In this document: one piece after another, positions 44,279-55,622 of the stretch
Position numbering within the stretch: the first letter of the stretch is position 1
How the letters are laid out: the number at the start of each line of letters is the position of its first letter
Assembly: GCA_021397845.1 (NCBI GenBank)
Contig: CM038053.1
Coordinates: 83,451,157-83,515,156 of the forward strand
Reading direction: 5' to 3'
Length of the DNA: 64,000 bases
DNA from: Areca catechu
Lineage: Eukaryota; Streptophyta; Magnoliopsida; Arecales; Arecaceae
Made by a program: the position numbers and the translations under genes
The notes under the pieces: generated by a model
What the model was told of the DNA's origin: nothing
What the model saw: only the letters and a program-made list of their open reading frames with translations
Database searches by the model: none

Positions 44279-44771
44279 GTGGTTAGATGTATTTTAACCC
44301 AAACCCAACCTGAGGAAGATTGGCATAGGACTAGCATCCTACAGACTTTTGTTAAGTTTAGGAATAAAGTATGTAAGATTATAATTGATAGTGGTAGTTG
44401 TGTAAATGCCATTGCTACTGAGATAGCTAAATCTTTAGGCTTGACCCTAGTTCCATACCCTGACCCCTATAAAGTATCATGGGTAGATTCTACCTCTATA
44501 CCAATCAAGTCTAGGTGCTAAATCCTAATTAAATTACAATCATATGAAGAAGAGATTTGGTGTGATGAAGAAGAGATTTGGGTGTGATGTCCTTTCCATG
44601 AAGGTTAGTAGTGTCATTCTAGGTCGACCATGGCTATATGATCATGATGCTGTCTTATCTTGTCGAACCAACATCTGTACCTTTCATCGTCATGGGAAAA
44701 AGTTTGTGATTTATCCCAGTCAGCCTAAGAATTTAAGAAATTCTAGTAGCCTTAGAGCAAACCAAGAGTAA
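44279..44771 (+). pseudogene. G5 aspartic protease, first copy
   Basis: ILQTFVKFRNKVCKIIIDSG-SCVNAIATEIAKSLGL keeps the D-S-G catalytic triad (near 44390). After one stop and a short 21-bp repeat (ATGAAGAAGAGATTTGG units, 44540-44580) the frame gives VSSVILGRPWLYDHDAVLSC and CTFHRHGKKFVIYPSQPK. It is the best protease in the window. It is followed not by RT but by a low-complexity linker and the integrase C-terminus. Confidence 0.8.
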
Positions 44772-45046
44772 ATCTAATTAAGGCTAAAAATTAGAGGTAG
44801 ACCTTCTGACCCACTAAGGATTTCATGAGAATTGATCCTGGACCCACTTTAATAATTGATGAATTAAGTAAGCCAGGATCAAACTTTATGGGTGAAACTG
44901 AGAATTACAAGAGTTATTCATGGAGGAAGCCCAAGATCAAATCCCTAAGGAACAACCAAACAAATAGGTATATGTAATGAACACTATCTGATGTGAGTCC
45001 ATAGACTCAATCTATATGTCTACACTACACTTGCCATGCACAGCAT

Positions 45047-45593
45047 ATGCATCATGAAATTAGTCAAGAGCTGAACATAATTAATGAACTAAATAACAAC
45101 TTGGCTAATCCCCAAAAGAAAGATGAAGAATTTTCTGTAGAGGAATATGTGACTGTCAAAGAATTTTCTGCTCGCAAAGCTAGCCCATCCAAAATAATGA
45201 ATAGTAGTGGACCCAATGCCTATGTGCCTGAGATATCACCTGATTTAGGTATTAGCTCCACCTTCATCATCTCAGACTTTATAAAGTCTAGGGAGCCAGT
45301 AGTGATACCCAGCAAGCCCCTTGAGCCACTCCCGTTCTTTGAGAGAGAACCCACCCTAGAGCGACCACAAATAATTTGGCATTATGGTAGGGTAAAGATT
45401 GAAAGAGCTCTGGATGATCAACCTATCATACCCAGGATAGAGACTGTCAGCGGTATTTGGTCAGGTGGTAAGGTCAGCAAAATCTGAGAACTTGTGGAAC
45501 GTTGGTGCGGATCTGCAGTGCCTCAACCCAGACCCTCCTTAAGCCAAATTGACCCATACTCGACAGGGTCGAGTTCCTCCCACCCAAGGAGAA
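45047..45593 (+). pseudogene. G5 integrase C-terminus and chromodomain, first copy
   Basis: A 146-codon frame reads ELNNNLANPQKKDEEFSVEE, then PNAYVPEISPDLGISSTFII and PSKPLEPLPFFEREP. The RLRPERFPPGTVKK block of G4 is shortened and altered here (VTVKEFSARKASPSKI). The chromodomain is frameshifted after IIPRIE. A second copy lies at about 46440-46977 with extra gaps. Confidence 0.7.
45558..45574 (+). promoter_or_regulatory. Pre-LTR hairpin of G5 (copy 1)
   Basis: ACTCGAC-AGG-GTCGAGT, 19 nt before the truncated LTR start at 45594. Confidence 0.6.
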
Positions 45594-46941
45594 TGGTGTG
45601 GACACCAAGATCAAACACAGATCCCTGATTCCATATGGTTTAATTAGTCATATGTCAAAGTTTAAAAATTTGTAATCATTAAGATCGAGTCCTGTAATAA
45701 GTTGAGGTTAGTTGATTTGTCTAAACCCTCAACCTAGTCAGTATTTTGAGTCCAGTATGAGCCTATTTTTGTACAAGTGAGGAGGTCACCCTATTTTGGA
45801 GTTCCACCAGGCCACTTGCTAAATCTTTAGGCTTGACCCTAGTTCCATACCCTGACCCCTATAAAGTATCATGGGTAGATTCTACCTCTATACCAATCAA
45901 GTCTAGGTGCTAAATCCTAATTAAATACAATCATATGAAGAAGAGATTTGGTGTGATGAAGAAGAGATTTGGTGTGATGTCCTTTCCATGAAGGTTAGTA
46001 GTGTCATTCTAGGTCGACCATGGCTATATGATCATGATGCTGTCTTATCTTGTCGAACCAACATCTGTACCTTTCATCGTCATGGGAAAAAGTTTGTGAT
46101 TTCCCAGTCAGCCTAAGAATTTAAGAAATTCTAGTAGCCTTAGAGCAAACCAAGAGTAATCTAATTAAGGCTAAAAATTAGAGGTAGACCCTTCTGAACC
46201 CACTAAGGATTTCATGAGAATTGATCCTGGACCCACTTAATAATTGATGAATTAAGTAAGCCAGGATCAAACTTTATGGTGAAACTGAGAAATACAAGAG
46301 TTATTCATGGAGGAAGCCCAAGATCAAATCCCTAAGGAACAACCAAAACAAATAGGTATATGTAATGAAACAATATCTGAATGTGAGTCCATAGACTCAA
46401 TCTATATCTACTACACCTACACTTGCCATGCACAGCATTGCATCATGAAATTAGTCAAGAGCTGAACAAATAATGAACTAAATAAAACTTGGCTAATCCC
46501 CAAAAGAAAGATGAAGAATTTCTGTAGAGGAATATGTGACTGTCAAAGAATTTTCTGCTCGCAAAGCTAGCCCATCCAAAATAATGAATAGTAGTGGACC
46601 CATGCCTATGTGCCTGAGATATCACCTGATTTAGGTATTAGCTCCACCTTCATCATCTCAGACTTTATAAAGTCTAGGGAGCCAGTAGTGATACCCAGCA
46701 AGCCCCTTGAGCCACTCCCGTTCTTTGAGAGAGAACCCACCCTAGAGCGACCACAAATAATTGGCATTATGGTAGGGTAAAGATTGAAGAGCTCTGGATG
46801 ATCAACCTATCATACCCAGGATAGAGACTGTCAGCGGTATTTGGTCAGGTGGTAAGGTCAGCCAAATCTGAGAACTTGTGGAACGTTGGTGCGGATCTGC
46901 AGTGCCTCAACCCAGACCCTCCTTAAGCCAAATTGACCCAT

Positions 46942-46958
46942 ACTCGACAGGGTCGAGT
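46942..46958 (+). promoter_or_regulatory. Pre-LTR hairpin of G5 (copy 2)
   Basis: Identical to copy 1, 19 nt before the full 3' LTR at 46978. Confidence 0.6.
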
Positions 46959-46977
46959 TCCTCCCACCCAAGAGAAT

Positions 46978-48505
46978 TGGTGTGGACACCAAGATCAACA
47001 CAGATCCCTGGATCCATATGGTTTAATTAGTCATATGTCAAAGTTTTAAAATTTTGTAATCAATTAAGATCGAGTCCTGTAATAAGTTGAGGTTAGTTGA
47101 TTTGTCTAAACCCTCAACCTAGTCAGTATTTTGAGTCCAGTATGAGCCTAATTTTTGTACAAGTGAGGAGGTCCCCTATTTTGGAGTTCCACCAGGCCAC
47201 TTCCAGGAGTCAGGGACTGCTACATCAATCCATTGAATCTTGTGTGACAACCCATGATCCAAGATGCTTCCAGAAATCCTGATTTTTTCTAGATGTCCTC
47301 CAGATACCCAGATTCCAGTATAGATGCCAGAGCATATTCCCATACCAGGGCATCCATGATTCCAAAGGTCCCTCTACATCCTAGCCCAAAGAAATCAAGT
47401 CCAAGTACTAAGCCCAAGCCCTAAAGAAGCAAGATTCTATGGAATATTCCTCCCACCAGGCCACCCCATCTTCCAGAGGCCCAAAACCATGCACCCAAGC
47501 CCCTTTGGGCCGACCCCTTGCTGCCCCTAGAAGCCCAACATGCCCTCCTAGGCGTCCTTGAGGTGTTGACCAAGTCCAAGAGGTGTCCTTGAGTGGAATA
47601 GTCAAAGAATGAAGGAAAAAGGAGAAGACTAGGTCAATTTCTAACCTAATAGGGATTTGTTTTCTAACCTAGCTAGGAAAGGACTTGCATTCCAATTAGG
47701 AAGAGGACTTGTAACCCAAGTGTAACCATGGTTAGTGAGGGCATGGGAACTCTATAAATACCACATCCCTCCCCCTCTTGTAATCAACTTTTATTCATGA
47801 TATCAAAACCCTAGTGAATTTATTTTGAGCTTGCGAGCTTGTGTAACTTTATTCTTTTTGTTTCTTTAGTTTGTGTTTGTGTTTCCTTGCTGCCCTAGCA
47901 TCCTTCCACACCCTAACTCACTGCCATCCAAGCCTTCACACATCCAAGAAGGAGTGCCCTAGGCCACCAAGCAAGGAGATCTTTATCAAGCTTCAAGCCG
48001 CCCCGCTTCTAAACCCTAACCTGATTCTTACTAAACTTAGTCCCATTTCTATTTCTTACTTGCTATTTTGATTGACCCTTGACATTTTGCAGGATCCCCG
48101 AGGTATTTTACCTCCCCAGAGGAGGCTTTCCTTTCATCCAGAACCATCTAAATCAGCCATCTAATCAAGGAACTGAACTTCATCATCCAGACTCCAATCA
48201 AAGTGCTGTGTGATCTCTTCATCGGGAGTTCTTCAAATCACTAATTGATAACATCCTTTCCTTCTTTAAATTTCTGATTTGATGAAGATAAGCTATCCTA
48301 ATTCGGGTGTTTCTCAATTCTCAGTCCTGGAATTTATTATTTTGCATGAGTTTGCCGTGATACGATGATTGTATACATTGCTCTTCTTCTTGCTAGTTCT
48401 TACTTTTATTTGAAAATTTAGCTTACAAACTAATTATAAAAATTATAAAAAATTATTTTTCTATTTTTCCTGTATGTATAGCAATCTTAGAGTCATCCCG
48501 CATCA
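46978..48505 (+). mobile_element. G5 3' LTR
   Basis: 1528 bp from TGGTGTGGACACC to CCCGCATCA, TATA box at 47753-47760. Followed by target copy CGAGG. Confidence 0.9.
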
Positions 48506-49320
48506 CGAGGAGTCTACCTCGATTGAAGAAGAAGAGACCATAAAAATAGCTAATTTATATCTAATGGATCTCGAAGATGAGGTAACATCCCCCGATGCTG
48601 ATGAATTAAATCTACTTTTCATGATTTATTATCTAAATTTAAAAAGGCTAGAGTAAAGATTAGATTCTTAAAGAATACCAATAATTCTTTACTTAAGAAA
48701 AAGAAGAAATTTTAGAAAAGAATAACTTGTTACAAAAAGAATTACATGTCTTTTCTAAAAAGTATAAAGCTTTGAAAACTGAGAATAGTACATTTCTAGA
48801 CAAAAACAAAGCTTTGATGAATGAAAACCTAAATTTGAAAATGGAGGTTGATAAACTCAAGCCTTATTGAAAAACATACATTATCTTCTAACAAGCTTGA
48901 GCTGATCTTAAAAGAACAAAGAATTTCTGGAAATAAAGCTGGAATCGATTTTAACTCTTCAAATTCAAATAGAATTTTAGCTACTACTTTTGTGATACCA
49001 AAAGGTTTTGCACTAAATGCTTCTACTTCTGCTTCTACTTCTAAAGCTATAGTGTATGTTCCTAAGATCTCAAATAGAAAACCATTTATGTCTGCATCTC
49101 ATGCGTCAACATCTAGAACTTCAAAATCTGCATCCTTTCAGAATTCTAGAGTTGAATGTTTTGCATACAAAGGGTTAGAACATAAAGCTTTTGAATGCAA
49201 TATGTTAGAAATGTCAAAATTAAAGCAAGAAAGATTTGGATTTCCAAAGAAACCACCTCCACTAACCTGCAAGGACCTAAGTTAGCTTAGGTACCTAAAA
49301 GAACTTCTTGATTATCTTGC
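48506..49320 (+). pseudogene. C2 gag C-terminal part after G5
   Basis: Continues SIRE-type gag: STSIEEEETIKIANLYLMDL, then a coiled-coil lysine/glutamate stretch (48660-48880) in broken frames. A serine-rich frame at 48848-49285 contains a zinc-knuckle-like CFAYKGLEHKAFEC near 49160-49200, with one cysteine replaced. It joins the 37507-38529 part once G5 is removed. Confidence 0.8.
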
Positions 49321-50930
49321 AGGAATGTCTTGTAGCCCAAAAATTAAAGAAAAGATAGTATCTCGACAATGGCTGTTCAAGGCAAATGATGGATGACAAG
49401 GATCAATTTATCATCCTAGAGATGAAAGAATGAGGTTTGGTTACTTTTGGAGATAATGACAAGGAGAAAATAATTGAAATCAGTAAGATCAAGATAACCC
49501 CGTGTACTTTTATTGAAAATGTATTGCTAGTAGATAAATTGAAGCATAATTTGCTAAGCATTAGTCATTTATGTGATAAAGGCTTCAAGGTTATCTTTGA
49601 ATCAACTATATGTATTGTAACAAACTCACTTGATTCTAGCAGTAAGTTCATTGGATATAGACTTGGAAACATTTATGTGGTAGATCTTAATGATCTTGCC
49701 ATGTCAAGTAGTTCCAGTCTAGTTGCAATGAATGCTAAGACCAAGGAGTCTTGCTTACTTTGGCATAGATAATTAGGTCATGCTAGCATGCATACTATTG
49801 CCAAGTTAATTTTCAAAAATTTAGTTAGAGGCATGCCTAAGTTAAAGTAGACTTTGATCTTGTTTGACATGCATGCCAAATGGGTAAAGTAACTAGGGAT
49901 AGTTTTAAATCCAAAAATATAATTTAAACTTCTAGACCTCTTGAGCTACTTCACATGGACTTATTTGGACCAACTAGGATAACAAGCCTAGGGGGTAAGA
50001 AATATGCCCCTGTGATTGTAGATGATTACTCTAGATTTATACGGATTTTATTTATCGCTCACAAGGATAAAATCTTTAAAGTATTTCAAAAATTTTATAA
50101 AAAGGTTTGAAATAAGAAAATCTTTCAATAATTTCAATTAGGAGTGATCACGACACCAAATTTAAAATTAGTTTTTCGATGATTATTGCACAGAAAACGG
50201 CATTGATCACAACTTCTCCGCTTCTAGAACACCACAACAAAATGGTATTATAGAAGGAAAAAATAGAACTTTGGAAGAGATGGCCCGAATATATTATGTG
50301 AAGGCAATCTTTCAAGGTACTTTTGGACAGAAGTGGTGAACACTGCTTGTTATATTTTGAACCGTATTTTGATCCATCCTATTTTGAAGAAAACCCCTAT
50401 GAGCTTAGGAATGAAAAGAAATTCAATATTATTTATTTTCATGTATTTGGTTGTAAATGCTTTGTGCATAACAATGGTAAAGATAATCTAGAAAAAATTT
50501 GATGCTAAATTTGATGAAGCAATTTTCTTGGTTATTCATTACATAGCAAAGCATATAGAGTATTTAACAAAAGATCTCTTATTGTAGAAGAATCCATGCA
50601 TATTATTTTTGATGAAACTAACTCCTCACCTTCTAAGAAAAAAAGAGTGCATAGACAATAATGCATATATAATTTAAAAAAAATATAAGATATGAGCATA
50701 CAAGAAACACCAATCGAAGAAAGAAAAGAAACGGTAAGGATCATGCTGATCTACCAAGAAATGGCGGTACATAACTTCTCATCCAAGAGAATTAATTATT
50801 GATGATCCTTCACAAGATATTAGGACTAGGTCATCACATAGAGATGCACATGATTATCAAGCCTTTGTATCACAAATAGAATTTCATACCTTAGAAGAAG
50901 CTGAAAATGATCCAAACTAGATGATTTTCA
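49321..50930 (+). pseudogene. C2 protease, GAG-pre-integrase and integrase
   Basis: Protease near 49356 reads YLDNGCSRQMMDDKDQF: the preceding tryptophan codon is TAG and D-S-G is D-N-G. An open 111-codon frame (49437-49772) covers ENVLLVDKLKHNLLSISHLC and ends in LLWHR. After a stop, LGHASMHTI and the C-H-A-C block complete the H-H-C-C zinc site (49775-49880). The integrase core follows: LELLHMDLFGPTR and VIVDDYSRFIRILF (49940-50060), IRSDHDTKF (near 50150) and PQQNGIIEGKNRTLEEMAR (50230-50290). All three acidic positions (D, D, E) are visible but not in one frame. Confidence 0.85.
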
Positions 50931-51625
50931 TGCATGAAGATTAAACCAGTTTGAAAGAAATAAGGTATGGACACTAGTTGATGACCTTCAGACCATCCAA
51001 TCATAGGAACCAAATGGGTCTATAGAAACAAGTTAGATGAGCAAGGAAATGTAGTAAGAAACAAAACTAGATTAGTGGCTAAGGGATATAACCAAGAAGA
51101 GGGTATTGATTTTGATGAAACATATGCACCTGTAGCAAGACTATAAGCTACTAGATTACTTCTTGCATTTGCTTGCTACATGAATTTTAAACTTTTTCAA
51201 ATGGATGTTAAAAGTGCATTTTTAAATGGTTTCATTTTTAAATAAGTTTTTGTAGAACCACCGCCAGGTTTTGAAGATCATGTTTTTCCAAACTATGTGT
51301 TTAAATTGAATAAAGTATTATATGGTTAGAAATAAGTACCTAGAGCCTGGTATGATAGACTTAGCCCCTTCTTAGATGAAAATGATTTTACAAGAGAAAA
51401 TATTGATAAGAAAAATAATGATATATTAGTTGTACAGATTTATGTTGATGATATTATATTTGGTGCAACTAATGAAACTCTTTGTAAATAATTTACTAAG
51501 TTAATATAGGGAGAATTTGAAATGAGCCTAATGGGTGAACTTAACTGCTTCCTTGGACTTCAAGTAAAACAACAAAGGAAGGAATCTTCATCAACCAAGC
51601 CAAGTAAACCAAAGACATAATCAAA
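50931..51625 (+). pseudogene. C2 reverse transcriptase
   Basis: In interrupted frames: ERNKVWTLVDDL and IGTKWVYRNKLDEQG (50950-51040), TRLVAKGYNQEEGIDFDETY with APVARL (51070-51145), FQMDVKSAFLNGF with VEPPPGF (51200-51275), YGXXXVPRAWYDRL (about 51320-51360), and IYVDDIIFGATNETLC (51438-51485). The catalytic Y-V-D-D is intact, unlike C1. Stops at 51244, 51330 and elsewhere break the frame. Confidence 0.88.
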
Positions 51626-51634
51626 AAGTTTGGT

Positions 51635-52387
51635 ATGAAGTCAAGCAAACAAATGAACACACCCATGAACCTATCTTGTAGATTGGACAAAGATGAAAGT
51701 AGATCTAACATTGACCAAAAGCTCTATAGAGGTATGATCGGATCCTTATTATATTTAACTACAAGTAGACCTAATATCTTATACAGCATATGTGTATGTG
51801 CTAGATTCCAATATAATCCTAAAGAATCACATATGCTTGCTATTAAAAGAATTATCAGATATTTAAAAGGCACAAGTAATCTAGGTCTATGGTTTTCAAA
51901 ATATTCTTCATTAAATTTAATTGGATTTTCAGATGCTGATTATGCTAGTTATATAATTGATAGAAAAAGTACTAGCGGCACATGCCAATTTCTAGGGTTG
52001 AATTTAATCTCATGGCATTATAAGAAACAAAACTCAGTAGCACTTTCTACTACTGAGGCAGAGTATGTTGCTGTAAAGAGTTGTTGTGCACAAGTATTAT
52101 GGATTAAGCAATAACTAGAAGACTTTGGTATTACATAATCTAAAATTCCAATCAAATGTGATAAAACAAGTGCTATAAATTTGACAAAAAATCCAATTCA
52201 GCATTCTAGAACTAAGCATATAGAGATTAGACATCATTTTATTAGAGATCATGTTTTGAATGATGACATTGAACTAGAATTTATCCCAACTAAGAACCAA
52301 CTAGCTGACATTTTCACCAAGCCACTCAATCAGGATAGATTTGAAATGATTAGAGGAGAATTAGGTCTTTGTGATCCTTTCTACTAG
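51635..52387 (+). pseudogene. C2 RNase H
   Basis: Two long frames (51635-52114, 52181-52387) in one register are separated by two stops: LYRGMIGSLLYLTTSRPNI, SDADYASYIIDRKSTSGTC, ALSTTEAEYVAVKSCCAQVL, then TKHIEIRHHFIRDHV and PTKNQLADIFTKPLNQDRF. This is the usual copia C-terminus, ending with the ADIFTKPL motif. It is the longest near-open pol segment in the window. Confidence 0.9.
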
Positions 52388-52874
52388 ATTTTTCTAAACT
52401 AATTTCTTTTCTAAATTAAGAAAACTATCTAGAAACCTCCTACATCAATTCAGAACTTTGGACCTTTTCTTGATATTTTATTGAATTAATTTTAATTTCT
52501 GAATCATTTCAACTTTTGGAAAGTTCCTATTCGAGTTGACTCGGGCAATTTGCTTTGGTCAAGCTGGCTCGAATCTCTAATATTTCAACTCTTACTCTAA
52601 ATGAGCCGACTAGATCAATTAAGGTTTGCCTAGCCAACTCGAATCTCTGTTTCTTTTGAGTTCGCTCTAGTCGAGCCGACTCGGATTATTTTAGGCAAAC
52701 CTAGCCGACTCGGATGTCAAGAAATGGTTTTTAATAGAGCCGAGTAACTTTTCTCAATTTCTTGTGATCTTCATTTTTACTCCAAACCCTAACATTCCAC
52801 TCGAAACAATCTCCAATCTTTCAAAATCCTTTTCCACAAGCTTCAATTCCTTCATTCTTTCCAAAACTATTGCA
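52388..52874 (+). other. C2 intergenic region before ORF3
   Basis: No ORF. Contains at least five GAGCCGACTCG-like motifs (52530-52745), the same sequence family that fills the C2 LTR U3. Confidence 0.6.
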
Positions 52875-54818
52875 ATGGCTCCTAAGATAGCTATGGGAAA
52901 GAGATAAAAAAGGATGGCACCCTCTGTCAAAACTGAAAGAAGGTCAAATGTCAGCAGGAAGAGTCGACTCGAACAGTAGAAGAACAAGAGGAAGAAAGAG
53001 AACCAATAGCCACTGGTCCACTCCCAGACAGGTAGTTTCTATGTTAAACTGACCAGTAACTAGCGGTAGATGCATCATTTTCAATTTTTTGAAAGAAATT
53101 GGATTAAAAATCAGATTTAATTGAAGCACAAGGTTGGACATACTTCTATTCTTTAATATTTCTACTTATCCAATACTTGCAAGAGCGTTTTATGAAAACC
53201 TCAGACTAGAACCCTATATATTGAATTGATTGTCAAGGGTAAAAGGGTTATTATCACAGAAGAAAGGCTCAGCTCTATCTTGGAAATGCCTACAGAAGGA
53301 GTTAAACATTTGGTTTTAAAGGACAAAGAAAAGACCTTGCAGGCAATTTTGGGCAGAACAAATGTTGATGGAGTAGGGACCGTAATGGCTAACACTCTTT
53401 CCCTTGAGATGAGACAACTCCACAATTTTATTAGCAGGATATTTCTTCCAAGATCATAAAGATTTGGTTGGGTTAGTGAGCGTGACTTGAATTTCATGGA
53501 GCACATTATTCAAGGGAAGTCACTAAACCTACCATACATAATGATAATGCAAATGAAAGAAGCAGTTAGAAAGGTAAAGGCTTGCTTACCATATGGTATG
53601 GTCTTAACTCTATTATTTCAATCCTCCAAAGTTAGCTTAGAAGGGGAAGTTGGTAAGCCTCTCCATCATACTGATTCATACACTGCTAAATCACTCCTTA
53701 GAATGGGCTATATCTGTAGTGAAGGAGTGTGGAAGAGAAAGGGTGCTGATGAAAGGGCAATTTCAGCCTCCTCCAGCAGTAGCAGCAGTTCTGAGGATGA
53801 CAGTGAGGACCTACCTAGGGAGATCTCCACTGTAGGACCATCAGTACTTATGGAGACTACTGCCACTTCAGAGCAGATATTTGATATACCCATTGCTGAG
53901 TTTGGCACCTCTACTAAGCCTGCTTCTGAGCCAGCTGTGCCTGAGTTTACTACTATGGAGACTGAGCACATTGATCTACCAGCATCTTCACCTTTACTAG
54001 ATTCCACTTATTTTCCTCTGGCACCATCAGTTCAGGATCCATCTACTCACTTTACTAGTACTTCAGTGAACCAAGATTTTATGGCTCAGCAAATGAGATC
54101 TTTGACTAAGACACTGACCTGCACTCTATCTAGTATGTTTGGCAAGTTTCTCCAGTTAGTGGATGCTAGGCTAGACCAGTTTTGGTGAGATCAGAGATCT
54201 ACACAGCAAGATTGACACACTTGAGACCTCTAGATCTGTATCACAGCCTGATCTACATCCCATCCTTGATATGGTATCATTTGGTTCTGAATCAATTAAG
54301 AACACTGTCAATCATACTTTAGAAAAATTCAAATAGAATTGAATGAAATTAGATTTATAATGGGTTCATTAGAAGAAGGAAAGGAAATGGAGGAAGACTA
54401 TACTAAGGGTATTGGAATTTTAAGAGCAGAATTTGGAAGACTGAGAGGATCAACTGAGGCATTTGCCAATGCACAAGCAACTGAATTGGTTCAACTGCAC
54501 AAGGACATAAAGAAACTATATGAAGAGATTGACTCGGTGTAGTTCGAGATTGAGTAGCTATCCACCACAGTCATTGCAGCATTTGCTACTCAATAGCCTA
54601 GACCTGCTCCCATTCCTACTTCTAGGCCATAGTCCACTCCCTTTGCTAGTCAGTCTACACTTCCCAGATAGCCAGCTCCTCACCTTAGGCCTCAGGGTTC
54701 ACATCCCACTCCTACACCTTCTGATGTACTAGATGCAGATCCTATAGCATCCATACCTCCTGGCATTCAGATACCTGGCTCATCCACTAGCACTAGATTA
54801 GACTTAGATAGTGATTAA
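52875..54818 (+). pseudogene. C2 ORF3, SIRE-type third ORF (env position, 'putative plant transposon protein'-like)
   Basis: Starts MAPKIAMGKR at 52875 with a stop soon after. The best part is 53226-54188, interrupted once by TAA near 53457: IVKGKRVIITEERLSSILEM, LRQLHNFISRIFLPRS then RFGWVSERDLNFMEHIIQG and PYIMIMQMKEAVRKVKACLP. This globular block resembles the domain annotated in plants as a putative plant transposon protein (from memory). A serine run, an acidic patch and a P/S/T-rich stretch follow (53760-54050). A coiled coil comes next (about 54200-54540) and a proline-rich tail to 54818. Such ORFs sit where retroviral env would be in SIRE-like elements. I see no signal peptide or convincing membrane segment, so an envelope role is not supported. 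Confidence 0.7.
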
Positions 54819-55064
54819 TTATACTCCTTTAATGTTTTGTAACTTGTATTGAACATTTTAAATGAAATGAAAGTTATTTTGGTATCTGCTAGCACTGTCT
54901 TGAAATGATTTGAGCTTATGCAATGTTTACAATGCTAATCTAATGAGTTTTTATTAGAATATCAAAATTAAATTGAAAAAGTAAAATTATCTCAAAAAAT
55001 ATTAAAAACTTTCTCATTCTATCCTAAATTGAGCTTTAATTCAATATCTTTTTGATTATCGACA

Positions 55065-55622
55065 AAAAGGGGAGAACCTTAAGTTGACATGAAAAATTTG
55101 AGCTAACAGGAGAACTTTGAGCTTCCATGAAAAATATCTAAAACTTATATCAAGCATTGGAGAATATACAAAAAGGGGAGAATGTTCATAATGCATGAAA
55201 AGAATGAAAAAGGGGGAGAGTATAAATGATTGTGTTTAAATGAGCTTAAGTGTTTCATAATTAAGAACCTATAGAAAGGGGAGAATTTTATTGAAAACAA
55301 ATGGCTTTAGCTCAAAACCTACATTTTGCTATGATTGCTCTAAATTTTAGCTCTAAAATTAGCCCTAATTCTTTCAATTTTGAGCTTTAATACTTCATGT
55401 TTATACTAGTTCTGATACTTTGAAGCATATGAATTTTAATACTCTGATACACACAAAAGCACTAACATTAATACTATATAATTTCTTCACAAGAGCTCTG
55501 ATACTTACTTGAAAATATAATTAGCTCTGATACATGTCTATACTTACTCTCAAATATTATTATATATGTAATTGTAAAGAATTTTTCATGCCCGTGTTTT
55601 GTCATCATCAAAAGGGGGAGAT
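55065..55622 (+). promoter_or_regulatory. C2 multiple polypurine tracts
   Basis: The canonical tract AAAAGGGGGAGA is at 55610-55621, just before the 3' LTR. Four similar tracts lie upstream: near 55066 (AAAAAGGGGAGAA), 55172 (AAAAAGGGGAGAA), 55209 (AAAAGGGGGAGAG) and 55276 (GAAAGGGGAGAA). Region 54819-55064 is A/T-rich and noncoding. Confidence 0.75.

Larger units (their letters stand above)
44426..47202 (+). repeat. 1.39-kb tandem duplication in G5
   Basis: Unit 1 is 44426-45817 and unit 2 is 45818-47202. The unit starts inside protease (GCTAAATCTTTAGG) and ends about 220 bp into the 3' LTR (CCAGGCCACTT). As a result the first LTR start (45594) is truncated. Copies differ almost only by one-base gaps, for example TTAAATTACAAT/TTAAATACAAT and GATTTATCCC/GATTTCCC. 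Confidence 0.92.
38535..48505 (+). mobile_element. G5, non-autonomous chromovirus-derived gypsy element with internal rearrangements
   Basis: Inserted in C2 gag with target copies CGAGA (38530-38534) and CGAGG (48506-48510). Family of G2. LTRs lie at 38535-40041 and 46978-48505. It contains a foreign fragment and LTR X (40042-41668) next to the primer site and a 1.39 kb tandem duplication spanning protease to the start of the 3' LTR (44426-47202). No RT, RNase H or integrase core in either copy. Confidence 0.9.

Noticed and set aside
53226..54188. C2 ORF3 as a true retroviral envelope protein
   Set aside because: It holds the env position, but there is no visible signal peptide, fusion peptide or transmembrane helix; composition is a globular block plus an S/P/T-rich, coiled-coil tail.
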